A DNA stretch of 64,000 nucleotides from Pseudidiomarina aquimaris (GTDB taxonomy: Bacteria; Pseudomonadota; Gammaproteobacteria; Enterobacterales; Alteromonadaceae): NCBI RefSeq assembly GCF_003987395.1, contig NZ_PIPT01000006.1, positions 124,001-188,000 on the forward strand. The letters are read 5' to 3'. A model generated the notes under the pieces. It had not been told where the DNA came from. It did not search any database and saw only the letters and a program-made list of their open reading frames with translations. Numbering within the stretch: position 1 is the stretch's first letter; the number at the start of each line of letters is the position of its first letter. This document shows positions 55,916-64,000 of this stretch, piece by piece. A program made the position numbers and the translations under genes.

Positions 55916-56536
55916 TTAGCATCTAAAGTCCCATATTTTTGTTGGTGTAATGACCCTAGGTAGTGGTACGTCCCAAGCTTCGGTCGGCAGGCTTTCGACG
56001 AACTGGCAATCATAGGCGAGGCCGATGGGATGTAGGTTGGGGTAGCGACCTGCGCGCCAACCGGCGAGGGTGCGATCATAAAAGCCGCCGCCCATGCCGA
56101 GACGGTTGCCCACAGCGTCAAAGCCAACCAAAGGAACGAATAAGACGTGGAGGCTTTGCAGCGGCACAACACGCTGGCATTCAAGCACTGGCTCCGGTAT
56201 GGCGTATTCGTTGTGGCGCCATTCGCTGTGTTCGTCAATATGTAGCATCAATAAATGATGCTTGACGATAGGGTGCAGGACCGGGAGCGCCACACTGTGA
56301 CCGCCGTGCTGTAGCGCTTGATTGAGCGTATGGGTTGGCAGCTCGGCACGAACACTGTGATAGCTGCCGATAGAGCACGGTTGCTGCAGCTCTGCAAGGG
56401 TCAATAGTTGCGTTTGGATGGCAGCAGCAGCCTGTTTGCGCTCTGCGGCACTTAGCGCTTTACGTGCGGCAAGCAACTCGCGCCGTAATTGCTGTCGGCT
56501 CGGCGCACTGCTATTCTGAGGCAATTGTCTTTTCAT
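55916..56536 (-). CDS. fau: 5-formyltetrahydrofolate cyclo-ligase family protein
   Basis: Converts 5-formyltetrahydrofolate to 5,10-methenyltetrahydrofolate with ATP (E. coli YgfA). The 206-residue protein has RRELLAARKAL at the N-terminus, FVPLVGFDAVGNRLGMGGGFYDRTLAG (the conserved nucleotide/folate loop) and GLAYDCQFVESLP. In E. coli this gene directly follows the 6S RNA gene; here an amidohydrolase gene on the other strand lies between. Only 15 bases separate its start codon from that of the amidohydrolase, so at least one promoter lies inside the other gene. Confidence 0.93.
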   Translation of the reverse strand: MKRQLPQNSSAPSRQQLRRELLAARKALSAAERKQAAAAIQTQLLTLAELQQPCSIGSYHSVRAELPTHTLNQALQHGGHSVALPVLHPIVKHHLLMLHIDEHSEWRHNEYAIPEPVLECQRVVPLQSLHVLFVPLVGFDAVGNRLGMGGGFYDRTLAGWRAGRYPNLHPIGLAYDCQFVESLPTEAWDVPLPRVITPTKIWDFRC

Positions 56537-56551
56537 AGAGTGATTTATAGC

Positions 56552-58114
56552 ATGTTGAAACGGGTTCTGACTACGCTAGTTTTGTCCACCATTATGTCTT
56601 CACAGCTCATGGCGGCTCCGCCGAAAGCACCACCACGTGGCGAGCAAGGTGAAGGGCCCTACGAACGGCTGATTTTGCGTGGGGTGAATCTGATCAACGG
56701 TGAAGGCGCACCGATGCAAGGCCCGGTCGACATTGTGATTGAAAACGATCGCATCAAAAATGTCGTCAGCGTGGGTAATCCTGGCGTGCCGATCCTTGAG
56801 CAGCGTCGCCCGAAAGCGGAGCCTGGCGATAAAGAACTCGATTTAACCGGCCACTACGTTTTGCCGGGCTTCATTGACATGCATGGACACATTGGCGGTT
56901 CTGCCGACGGTATCCCAGCAGAGTACGTGTTGAAATTGTGGTTAGCGCACGGCATTACCACGGTGCGCGAGCCGGGTAGTTTTAATGGGCTCGAGTGGAC
57001 CAAATGGCACCAAGAGCAGGCCGCAAATAATTCCATCGTTTCACCGCGTATTATTCCGTACCTCGGCTATGGTATGAACAGCGACGAGCCGATTTTCAAG
57101 CCAGAGCAGGCCCGTGAGTGGGTGCGTGACATCAAGCAAAAGGGCGCAGAAGGCATTAAATTCTTCGGTGCACGGCCTGAAATTATGGCCGCAGCGCTCG
57201 ATGAAGCTGAGAAGCAGGGCCTTGGCACCATGATGCACCATGCACAACTCAATGTAGTGCGCACCAACGTGGTGGACTCAGCGCGTTTGGGCCTCGACAG
57301 CATGGAACATTGGTACGGCTTGCCAGAGGCATTGTTCACCGAGCAAGTGATTCAGGACTATCCAGCCGACTACAATTACAACAACGAACAAGATCGCTTT
57401 GCCGAAGCGGGGCGCTTGTGGAAGCAAGCTGCCGAGCCGGGTTCAGAAAAATGGAACCAAGTGCGAGATGAGTTGATTGAGCTCGATTTCACCATTAACC
57501 CGACGCTGACCATTTACGAAGCCAGCCGCGACTTGATGCGTGAGCGCCAAGCCATTTGGCACAACGAATACACGCTGCCGCAGTTGTGGGAGTTCTTCGA
57601 ACCCAGCCGCTATGCTCACGGTTCTTACTGGTTTGACTGGACCACCGACGAAGAAGTCGCGTGGCGCAAGAATTATCAAAAGTGGATGACCTTCTTGCAA
57701 GACTACAAAAACCACGGTGGGCGTATTACCACGGGTTCTGACGCGGGTTACATCTACAAAATCTACGGTTTCGGATTGATTCGCGAATTCGAATTGCTGC
57801 GTGAAGCGGGCTTTAACGCACTCGAAGTGGTGCAAGCGGCAACCTTGAATGGTGCAGAGGCATTGGGTCTTGAGCATGAAATTGGCTCTGTGGTGCCCGG
57901 TAAAAAAGCTGACCTCGTGGTCGTAGCAGAGAATCCACTGGCGAACTTCAAAGTGTTGTACGGCACAGGCCATTTCAAGTTGAACGATCAGAACGAACCG
58001 ATTCGCACCAAAGGCGTTCGCTACACCATTAAAGACGGTATCGTTTACGATGCGCAAGAATTACTCAGTGATGTGCGTCGCTTGGTCGCCGAGGCGAAGG
58101 CCGACCAAGAGTAA
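56552..58114 (+). CDS. exported amidohydrolase (imidazolonepropionase-like family)
   Basis: A 520-residue metal-dependent hydrolase with a signal peptide (MLKRVLTTLVLSTIMSSQLMAA). Amidohydrolase motifs: VLPGFIDMHGHIGG with metal ligands His111 and His113, a histidine pair in MMHHAQL, DSMEHWYG and the catalytic Asp in TTGSDAGYIY, then GSVVPGKKADLVVVAENPL, the closing beta-sandwich. Related proteins act on cyclic amides, dipeptides or prolidase-type substrates; the substrate here is unknown. The gene separates fau from 6S RNA. ATG 56552 is preferred to 56489, which lies inside fau and would bury the signal peptide. Confidence 0.85.
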   Translation: MLKRVLTTLVLSTIMSSQLMAAPPKAPPRGEQGEGPYERLILRGVNLINGEGAPMQGPVDIVIENDRIKNVVSVGNPGVPILEQRRPKAEPGDKELDLTGHYVLPGFIDMHGHIGGSADGIPAEYVLKLWLAHGITTVREPGSFNGLEWTKWHQEQAANNSIVSPRIIPYLGYGMNSDEPIFKPEQAREWVRDIKQKGAEGIKFFGARPEIMAAALDEAEKQGLGTMMHHAQLNVVRTNVVDSARLGLDSMEHWYGLPEALFTEQVIQDYPADYNYNNEQDRFAEAGRLWKQAAEPGSEKWNQVRDELIELDFTINPTLTIYEASRDLMRERQAIWHNEYTLPQLWEFFEPSRYAHGSYWFDWTTDEEVAWRKNYQKWMTFLQDYKNHGGRITTGSDAGYIYKIYGFGLIREFELLREAGFNALEVVQAATLNGAEALGLEHEIGSVVPGKKADLVVVAENPLANFKVLYGTGHFKLNDQNEPIRTKGVRYTIKDGIVYDAQELLSDVRRLVAEAKADQE

Positions 58115-58130
58115 AAATAGGGAAAAGGGT

Positions 58131-58313
58131 GATCACCCAGGATGCCGCTGCGTGCTTTGGCCCTTGAACCCACTGGTTCAAGGCGGGGCGCAAATCAACG
58201 GCCGTAGGCTTCTCGATACATGTCGAGCTTGCACAATAGCCGGTCAGTGAGCCCCTTTACTGATGACATCGGCTCAGGGACATTAGCGTGCTGGCGCACA
58301 TCCCAGGCGATCC
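58131..58313 (-). ncRNA. ssrS: 6S RNA
   Basis: Binds sigma-70 RNA polymerase and inhibits it in stationary phase. On the minus strand the ends pair in a 15-base-pair stem (GATCGCCTGGGATGT with GCATCCTGGGTGATC, some G-U pairs). Conserved 6S blocks are visible in order: CCCTGAGCCGAT, GAGAAGCC, and the hairpin CCTTGAACC...GGTTCAAGG, then GCGGCATCCTGG. It starts 8 bases after the zapA stop, the E. coli arrangement zapA-ssrS. Exact ends are estimated to within a few bases. Confidence 0.93.
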
Positions 58314-58320
58314 TAACTTT

Positions 58321-58629
58321 TTACTTCCGCCCTGGACGCTGTTCGCTGGTAACTTGCTCCAGGGTTTCTTGCAGCAACTTAATCTTTTCTTCCAGCTCTT
58401 GAATGCGCTGCTGTTGTTCATGCTCGAGTTTGCTGCTCTCGTGGCTTAAATTCAGCGCTGCCATCACCGCTATCTGCTCGGGGTGGCTGAGCTTGGTCGC
58501 TTGGCGAATATGCTCAAGCTTGTGATTCAGCTTGTCTGCGGCTTGCTGCAACGCAACTTCCTGCCCCTCAGGGCAATTCACTTTGTAGTGACGGTCCATC
58601 AACTTGATGTCCATGGTGCGTTGAGTCAT
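58321..58629 (-). CDS. zapA: cell division protein ZapA
   Basis: Cross-links FtsZ filaments at the division site. The 102-residue protein has the ZapA head (MDIKLMDRHYKVNCPEGQE) followed by helices and a C-terminal coiled coil (EQQQRIQELEEKIKLLQETLEQV). ATG 58629 with AAGGA upstream is used; the longer frame from 58668 lacks a binding site. Divergent from ygfB; 6S RNA follows. Confidence 0.94.
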   Translation of the reverse strand: MTQRTMDIKLMDRHYKVNCPEGQEVALQQAADKLNHKLEHIRQATKLSHPEQIAVMAALNLSHESSKLEHEQQQRIQELEEKIKLLQETLEQVTSEQRPGRK

Positions 58630-58757
58630 TTCACAGTTCCTTGCTGTTTTGTTGTCGTTTGCGCACATTATGCCATGCTTGAAGGGGCTTTGTCAGCTAG
58701 CCTGAAAAGACTGACAGTGGTAGGATGCAATGCAAACCATGCAAGAGAAAATAGCTT

Positions 58758-59360
58758 ATGTCAGAGCGCAAATCGCCAGAAGATAAAACTGAACTTACCA
58801 GCTCACAGAGCTACGATCGGTTGACCGAGTTTTTTGAGCATCAAGGGTTACTTGCAAGCGGGGCAGAGGTGCATGGCTTGCTGACCGGGATGGTCGCTGG
58901 GGGCGCCAGTATTGAAGGTGACGAGTGGCTGTTGTTGCTCAGTGATTTGATTAACGAAGGGCAATCGTTTAAGCCGCAGTTGCGTGAACACGTAAAAATG
59001 ATGGCAGCAGAAACCTGTGCGAGCTTGCGTGATCCGGATCTTGGTTTTCAGCTTATTTTACCTAGCGATCACGAGCCGCTGCATGAGCGTCTGCAGGCAC
59101 TCACAGCGTGGGTGCAATCGTTTTTAGTCGGTTTTGGCGTAAATCAAACGAATTTAGCCGGACTTTCTGCCGATTTGCGTGAAGCTATCGATGACATGGT
59201 CGAAATTGCGAAACTCGATATCACCATCGAAGACGATGAAGAAGCCGAGCGTGCCTATTTTGAAATCATGGAGTATCTGCGAATTTCAGCCATGTTGTGC
59301 TTCAACGAGCTTGGGCAAAACGCCAATACCACCTGCAAAACGAATAAAACCCTGCATTAA
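58758..59360 (+). CDS. ygfB: UPF0149 family protein YgfB
   Basis: A 200-residue acidic helical protein of the UPF0149/YgfB family: YDRLTEFFEHQGLLASGAEVHGLLTGMVAGG near the N-terminus, QALTAWVQSFLVGFGV, and the acidic ITIEDDEEAERAYFEIMEYLRISAML. Molecular role not settled (a Pseudomonas homologue influences antibiotic-stress gene expression). First gene of the ygfB-pepP-ubiH-ubiI operon, divergent from zapA as in E. coli. Confidence 0.93.
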   Translation: MSERKSPEDKTELTSSQSYDRLTEFFEHQGLLASGAEVHGLLTGMVAGGASIEGDEWLLLLSDLINEGQSFKPQLREHVKMMAAETCASLRDPDLGFQLILPSDHEPLHERLQALTAWVQSFLVGFGVNQTNLAGLSADLREAIDDMVEIAKLDITIEDDEEAERAYFEIMEYLRISAMLCFNELGQNANTTCKTNKTLH

Positions 59361-59386
59361 GTTGATCTCCAAGGAGTAATGTTGCT

Positions 59387-60712
59387 ATGGCCTCAGCTGT
59401 ACCCGTTGCCGAATACCAGCGCCGCCGCGAGCAGGTTCTCGAAAAGCTTGAAGCGTGTGGCGAAACGGCCATTGCGGTGATTCCAAGCGCCCACTTAGCT
59501 ACGCGGAGCAACGACACGGAGTACCCGTTTCGGCAAAATAGTGACTTCTTTTATTTGACCGGTTTCAATGAACCCGATGCAGTACTGGTACTGGCGCCAC
59601 ATGCCGAATTACCGGTACAACTCTACTGCCAACCGAAAGATCCGCAGCAAGAAGTGTGGCACGGTCGTCGATTAGGCGTCGCGCGCGCGGTCGAAGCCCT
59701 GGGTGTAGACGTTGCGCACGCCATTGACGACCTTGATGAGCACTTGTGGCAATTATTGGACGGTACCCACACGGTGTATTGCGATCAGAGCAATCAAGAC
59801 TTCTTTCAACAGCTCTTGGGCTTAGCAGCCGAGCTGCGCAACAGTGGTAAGCGCGGAGTGCAGCCGCCGCAACGCTGGCAAGATGTGTCGCCTTGGTTGC
59901 ATAGCATGCGATTAGTGAAATCCGCGGCTGAACTTGAGGTCATGCGCAAAGCTGCAAACATCAGTGTCGATGCCCACAAAAGGGCCATGCAGTTTGTGGC
60001 GCCTGGGCGCTTTGAGTATCAAGTGGCAGCTGAGCTGCATCACGCGTTCGCTATGCAAGGTGCTGCGGCACCGGCTTATGGCACCATTTGTGGAGGTGGT
60101 GAAAACGCCTGCATTTTGCACTACACCGAAAATAATGCAGTGCTAAATGACGGTGACTTGATCTTGATCGATGCCGGCGCCGAATATCAGGGGTATGCTG
60201 CCGATATTACTCGGACGTTCCCGGTAAATGGCCGTTTTAGTGAGCCACAAAAACAGCTTTATGAGGTCGTGTTGCAGGCGCAACTGGCCTCTTTGGAGAG
60301 TATTAAGCCCGGCGCGACGTTGCAGCAAATACAAGATATCGCGGCACAGGCATTGACCGAAGGTCTGGTTGAGCTTGGAATCCTGCGCGGCTCCGTACAG
60401 GACAATATGGAGCAAGCAACCTACCGGCGCTACTTTATTCATGGCCTCGGCCATTGGTTAGGTCTTGATGTGCATGACGTGGGTGATGTCCGTCGCGGCG
60501 ATAAATCAACGCCGTTTAAGCCGGGCATGGTGCTGACCGTCGAACCTGGACTTTATATTCCGGCCGATGCCGAAGAAGTTGACGCAAAGTGGCGTGGTAT
60601 GGGGATTCGTATTGAGGATGATGTAGTGGTGACCGAAACGGGCCATGACAACCTCACCGCAGCCGTTCCGAAAACAGTGACAGAGATAGAAGCGTGGATG
60701 CAAAACAAGTAA
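59387..60712 (+). CDS. pepP: Xaa-Pro aminopeptidase P
   Basis: Removes N-terminal residues preceding proline; M24B manganese enzyme, 441 residues as in E. coli (441). N-terminal domain with RSNDTEYPFRQNSDFFYLTGF; catalytic domain with LILIDAGAEYQGYAADITRTF (metal Asp residues), HGLGHWLGLDVHDVG, VEPGLYIP and GIRIEDDVVVT. Starts 26 bases after ygfB and overlaps ubiH by 19 bases. Confidence 0.97.
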   Translation: MASAVPVAEYQRRREQVLEKLEACGETAIAVIPSAHLATRSNDTEYPFRQNSDFFYLTGFNEPDAVLVLAPHAELPVQLYCQPKDPQQEVWHGRRLGVARAVEALGVDVAHAIDDLDEHLWQLLDGTHTVYCDQSNQDFFQQLLGLAAELRNSGKRGVQPPQRWQDVSPWLHSMRLVKSAAELEVMRKAANISVDAHKRAMQFVAPGRFEYQVAAELHHAFAMQGAAAPAYGTICGGGENACILHYTENNAVLNDGDLILIDAGAEYQGYAADITRTFPVNGRFSEPQKQLYEVVLQAQLASLESIKPGATLQQIQDIAAQALTEGLVELGILRGSVQDNMEQATYRRYFIHGLGHWLGLDVHDVGDVRRGDKSTPFKPGMVLTVEPGLYIPADAEEVDAKWRGMGIRIEDDVVVTETGHDNLTAAVPKTVTEIEAWMQNK

Positions 60713-61917
60713 CACCGGTGGTGATTGCTGGCGGCGGCCTCGTTGGCTCGCTGATGGCGTTTTTGTTTGCCCAACAACGCCCAGACGTTGTGGTTAAAGT
60801 TGTTGAACCCCAAGCGGACGGGCCAGTACCGGACAAACGCACCATTGCCTTAGCGGCTGCTACCGTAGACCTGTTGAACGGCCAAGGAATTTGGCATGAT
60901 CTTGCGGCGCAAGCCGAAGCGATTCGTCACATCCACGTCAGCGACCGCGGTTATCTGGGCGCCACGCGACTGCATGCCGAGCAAGAAGGCGTTGCCGCAC
61001 TCGGGTATGTTGTGCCTGCGGCCGCGCTCAATAAAGCTTTATATGAACGCATCCAAAGCTTACCGAACGTCGAGTGGCTTGCCGGTAGCAAAGTCGCACG
61101 ACTCGAACAACAGCAAGATGATTGTATCGTCACGCTTGAAACGCCCAGCGGCGAGCAACAACTACAAGCGCAACTAGTGGTGGGAGCCGACGGCCAACGT
61201 TCGTTTATCCGCGAGCAACTTGGCATTGGCGTAAAGACCACCGACTATGGGCAAGTGGGCATTATTGCCAACATTGACTTGGACAAACCATTAGAAGGCT
61301 GGGCCTACGAACGCTTCACCGAAACCGGGCCATTGGCATTATTGCCACTGCCGGACCAGCAAGCGTCATTGGTATGGAGCGTTGACGAAGAGCAGGCGGA
61401 AGCCGTGTTGGCACTCTCGGACAATGAATTCTTAGCGCAATTACAAAGTGCATTTGGTTACCGCGCAGGACGCTTTACCGGCATCGGTCAGCGCCTGCAA
61501 TTTCCGTTGCGTTTACACTTAGCTGAACGCAGCGTGGCGCATCGAGCGGTGCTCATAGGTAATGCCTCGCATACTTTGCACCCGATTGCTGGACAAGGCT
61601 TTAATCTTGGTGTTCGCGATGCGATTTGTTTAAGCGATCAGCTCGCGCGAGCCACCGATTTTGGCAGCTATGCAACGCTTGCTGCCTACTGGCGCGAACG
61701 TGAACAGGACTACAACAACATCATTGGCTTAACCGATCTTTTAGTGCGTGGCTTTTCCAATCACCACTGGCCACTCACCAAGTTCCGTAACCTTGCACTT
61801 TTGGGACTCGATGCTGTGCCGCCATTGCGCCAAGCGTTTGCGCGACAAACCATGGGGCTGGCGCCGCTCGCCCGTCGCGCAAGCTCGCTGCAAATAGAGA
61901 AAGGAGAGAGATCATGA
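60694..61917 (+). CDS. ubiH: 2-octaprenyl-6-methoxyphenol hydroxylase
   Basis: FAD monooxygenase of ubiquinone synthesis (ring C1 hydroxylation). The 407-residue protein has the dinucleotide loop VVIAGGGLVGSLMAFLF, the substrate-domain phrase VVGADGQRSFIRE and the FAD motif GNASHTLHPIAGQGFNLGVRDA. The start ATG 60694 lies inside pepP; the stop overlaps the ubiI start by four bases (ATGA), so the three genes are translationally coupled. Confidence 0.95.
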   Translation: MDAKQVTPVVIAGGGLVGSLMAFLFAQQRPDVVVKVVEPQADGPVPDKRTIALAAATVDLLNGQGIWHDLAAQAEAIRHIHVSDRGYLGATRLHAEQEGVAALGYVVPAAALNKALYERIQSLPNVEWLAGSKVARLEQQQDDCIVTLETPSGEQQLQAQLVVGADGQRSFIREQLGIGVKTTDYGQVGIIANIDLDKPLEGWAYERFTETGPLALLPLPDQQASLVWSVDEEQAEAVLALSDNEFLAQLQSAFGYRAGRFTGIGQRLQFPLRLHLAERSVAHRAVLIGNASHTLHPIAGQGFNLGVRDAICLSDQLARATDFGSYATLAAYWREREQDYNNIIGLTDLLVRGFSNHHWPLTKFRNLALLGLDAVPPLRQAFARQTMGLAPLARRASSLQIEKGERS

Positions 61918-63053
61918 GCCAACGTTTTATTGTGGTCGGCGGCGGCATGATTGGCTTAGCGGCTGCTTTAGGTCTGCGTCAGCAAGGTCACCGTGTGGTG
62001 CTGCTTGAGCGTGGACCACAACCTTCTTATGGCGAGGAAACAGAGTTGCGCGTGAGTGCTATTGCGCATCACAGTCGCGACCTGTTGCAACAACTGGGTG
62101 TTTGGGAGCGCCTGCCCACTGCCCGACTAGGGCCCTATCAAGCGATGGAAGTTTGGGACCACGACAGTTTTGGCCGTATTCAGTTTGGCGCACACGAAGT
62201 CAATCAAACGGACCTCGGCGCCATCGTTGAAAACAAAGTTATTGAAGCCGAATTATGGCTGGCAGCGGCAGAGGCTGGGGTCGACTTGCAAGCCGAGACC
62301 GAAGTGCTCAAGCACAGTATCGCGGACGACCAAGTAAGCGTGACCACCGCGGCGACCACCTACACTGCGGACTATCTGATTGCCGCCGATGGCGTGCGCT
62401 CGCCACTGCGCCAAGCCGCTGGCTTACCTATGACCTTTTGGGACTATGAACAGCAAGGCTGTGTGGCAGTGGTCAAATGTTCAGCGCCGCACGGCGGTTG
62501 TGCGCGCCAAGTTTTTTTACCGAGTGGCCCAGTGGCGTGGTTACCGTTGGGTGATAGCCATCATGTCTCTCTGGTTTGGTCGGCGGATACCGCGATTGCC
62601 GAAGAGCTTAAAGGTCTGAGCGCTGAAGCGTTTAGCAAACGTCTACAAGCCGTCAGTGATGGCGCTTTAGGCTCCTTAGAGTTAGCCTCAGAGCGCGCCT
62701 ATTTCCCACTGCGCATGCAATACACTCGCAGTTGGTTGGCGCAGCGTATGCTATTGCTTGGTGATGCGGCGCACAGTATCCACCCGTTGGCAGGGCAGGG
62801 AGCAAACCTTGGCTTTGGTGACGTACAGGCGTTGCTGAAGCTCACCAATAACGACTTCGGCCACACCGAATTACGCAACTGGGAGCGCGAGCGCAAAGTG
62901 GCAGCGGTACAAATGATCACCGCCATGGAAAGCTTCAAGCGTGGTTTTGCTGGCAGTAACCCACTGCTTAAACTGGTTCGCGGTATCGGTTTGAAACTAG
63001 CTAACGATGTGGCGCCATTAAAGCGCAGCCTGATCAAATCCGCTCTTGGATAA
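61914..63053 (+). CDS. ubiI: 2-polyprenylphenol hydroxylase UbiI (VisC)
   Basis: FAD monooxygenase (ring C5 hydroxylation in ubiquinone synthesis), paralogue of UbiH. The 379-residue protein has IVVGGGMIGLAAALGLRQQGH at the N-terminus, LIAADGVRSPLRQAAGLP, and GDAAHSIHPLAGQGANLGFGDV. Order pepP-ubiH-ubiI is that of E. coli; the gcv operon that follows there is not present here. The 3' end overlaps the LysR gene by 20 bases, convergent. Confidence 0.94.
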   Translation: MSQRFIVVGGGMIGLAAALGLRQQGHRVVLLERGPQPSYGEETELRVSAIAHHSRDLLQQLGVWERLPTARLGPYQAMEVWDHDSFGRIQFGAHEVNQTDLGAIVENKVIEAELWLAAAEAGVDLQAETEVLKHSIADDQVSVTTAATTYTADYLIAADGVRSPLRQAAGLPMTFWDYEQQGCVAVVKCSAPHGGCARQVFLPSGPVAWLPLGDSHHVSLVWSADTAIAEELKGLSAEAFSKRLQAVSDGALGSLELASERAYFPLRMQYTRSWLAQRMLLLGDAAHSIHPLAGQGANLGFGDVQALLKLTNNDFGHTELRNWERERKVAAVQMITAMESFKRGFAGSNPLLKLVRGIGLKLANDVAPLKRSLIKSALG

Positions 63054-63903
63054 AGGCCGCTAACTGCTGGGCGGCGGAATTCTCTGCTGCCCGCGTAGAC
63101 AACATCACCCCAACTTCACCTAGCTCTGGTAACGGCGTGCCATCAGCACAGCGCTGAATCTTTTCAAGGTGCGGTGGGACCGTACTTTGCGCCAAAACCG
63201 TGATCCCCAAGCCGCTCTCAATCGCTGCAGTAAGACCACTAAAATCAGAATTGGTATAGGTAATACGCGACTGAATTCCAGCGTTGCGCAGGGCCTTCAA
63301 GGCGCGTCGGCGATAAATACAGCCGTCCGGCGCAACCACCAAAGGTAGCGGTGCGGGCAGTAAGTGGCTATCACTATTGCCCACCCAAACCAGTGGTTCT
63401 TGGCGTAATTCCAGCCATTGCACCGGATTCACCCATTGCGCCGCATCTTTGCCGCCACTTTCGGTGAGCGCAATAATGACATCAAAATCATCGGCGCTGG
63501 CCACCAATTGACGGCTCAGGCCCGAACTGACTTCGAGCGCGACGTTAGGATAGCCCTGGGCAAATTGCCCAAGCACTTGCGGTAATAACTTACTGGCAAA
63601 CTCACTGGTCATGCCCAGCCGCACGCGACCGCTCAGTTCTGGCTCGGTTAGGCGAGCGATGATTTGATCGTTCAAGCTCAAGATGGAACGCGCTGCTTCA
63701 AGTAGCTCATTGCCTGCCGGGGTGAGCTGAATGCGGCCTCCGGTGCGAGCATATAGACGCATCCCTAGCATTTCTTCTAAACGCTGCAACTGCAGGCTAA
63801 TAGCCGGCTGCGAGCGATTGAGCTGTTGTCCGGCAGCGGTAAAACTTTGTAGGTCATAGACGCTGACAAAAGCACGAAGACTGTCCATCGAGAGCTGCTG
63901 CAT
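63034..63903 (-). CDS. LysR-family transcriptional regulator (LrhA-like)
   Basis: A 289-residue LysR regulator: winged HTH at about 5-64 (MDSLRAFVSVYDLQSFTAAGQQLNRSQPAISLQLQRLEE) and a ligand-binding domain from about 90. The HTH and the phrase RRALKALRNAGIQ resemble the LrhA/HexA/PecT group. Targets unknown. The upstream region (63904-64000) holds an inverted repeat that may be its operator and the start of whatever gene lies beyond the window. Confidence 0.9.
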   Translation of the reverse strand: MQQLSMDSLRAFVSVYDLQSFTAAGQQLNRSQPAISLQLQRLEEMLGMRLYARTGGRIQLTPAGNELLEAARSILSLNDQIIARLTEPELSGRVRLGMTSEFASKLLPQVLGQFAQGYPNVALEVSSGLSRQLVASADDFDVIIALTESGGKDAAQWVNPVQWLELRQEPLVWVGNSDSHLLPAPLPLVVAPDGCIYRRRALKALRNAGIQSRITYTNSDFSGLTAAIESGLGITVLAQSTVPPHLEKIQRCADGTPLPELGEVGVMLSTRAAENSAAQQLAAFIQERI

Positions 63904-63909
63904 AGGTGA

Positions 63910-63950
63910 TTTAGCCCTTAAAATATAATTAGACGTAATATACGGCTAAA
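63910..63950. promoter_or_regulatory. inverted repeat upstream of LysR gene
   Basis: TTTAGCC (63910-63916) and GGCTAAA (63944-63950) form a perfect 7-base inverted repeat 27 bases apart in an A/T-rich region. LysR proteins often bind their own divergent promoter; this is a candidate only. The rest of 63951-64000 shows an AAGGA and no complete gene. Confidence 0.35.
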
Positions 63951-64000
63951 GATTATTAATAAAACAAATAATAGCATAAGGAATTTTAATTTGTTGCCAG

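Noticed and set aside
63034-63903. LysR gene as argP, because argP lies near rpiA in E. coli
   Set aside because: The N-terminal HTH and effector domain resemble the LrhA group more than ArgP, and the gene is beside ubiI, not rpiA.
1-64000. tRNA, rRNA, prophage or insertion-sequence genes
   Set aside because: No cloverleaf, rRNA segment, transposase or integrase was recognised in any gap or reading frame.

Overview
The window reads as a chromosomal segment of a marine-type gammaproteobacterium, most likely of the order Alteromonadales (an Idiomarinaceae-like genome is my best guess, from gene content and protein resemblance only; no rRNA is present). Evidence: about 50% GC, E. coli-like neighbourhoods (xseB-ispA-dxs, srmB/trmN, xseA//guaBA, mltF-purL-tadA, serA-rpiA-fau-6S RNA-zapA-ygfB-pepP-ubiH-ubiI), a Vibrio/Shewanella-type TtpC-ExbB2-ExbD2-TonB2 system and very long PstC/PstA proteins. 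Coding density is very high; no gene-free stretch exceeds 300 bases.

Layout. 1-11.3 kb is housekeeping: dxs (cut by the left edge), ispA, xseB, thiI, a VanZ-like protein, srmB, trmN, an M49-like metallopeptidase lipoprotein, rdgC and an orphan histidine kinase. 11.3-23.4 kb is a phosphate-starvation block: a beta-helix-like lipoprotein with a TonB receptor, a YbdG-type mechanosensitive channel, a six-gene TonB2 energising operon and a porin. 23.4-34.4 kb returns to housekeeping (AEC transporter, xseA, guaB, guaA, mltF, a 39-residue ORF, purL). 34.4-51.9 kb is a second phosphate block: two large Oar-like TonB receptors flanking tadA, a secreted endonuclease/phosphatase-family lipoprotein, phoB-phoR, pstS, pstC-pstA-pstB-phoU. 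51.9-53.9 kb holds a small membrane protein and a hipBA-type toxin-antitoxin module with two operators. 53.9-64 kb is the serA...ubiI region, with an extra amidohydrolase gene placed between fau and the 6S RNA gene, and a LysR regulator at the right end.

The main finding is regulatory. Eight promoters carry direct repeats of a PhoB heptamer (CTGTCAT-like) at 11-base period; at seven of them a -10 hexamer lies exactly 10 bases after a heptamer pair, and the eighth (upstream of the lipoprotein) has a weaker, approximate one. They precede phoB, pstS and pstC as expected, but also the lipoprotein/TonB receptor pair, the whole TonB2 operon, the porin and both Oar-like receptors. The sequence therefore describes an integrated, phosphate-controlled envelope uptake system: surface lipoprotein and receptors, a dedicated energy transducer, a porin, a secreted hydrolase, and the PstSCAB pump with its PhoBR/PhoU control. 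What the receptors carry is not visible from sequence.

Other non-coding features: a 6S RNA gene with a 15-base-pair closing stem, an inverted pair of GTAG-type REP palindromes, a tandem heptamer array ending 11 bases before the channel gene, and several strong terminators.
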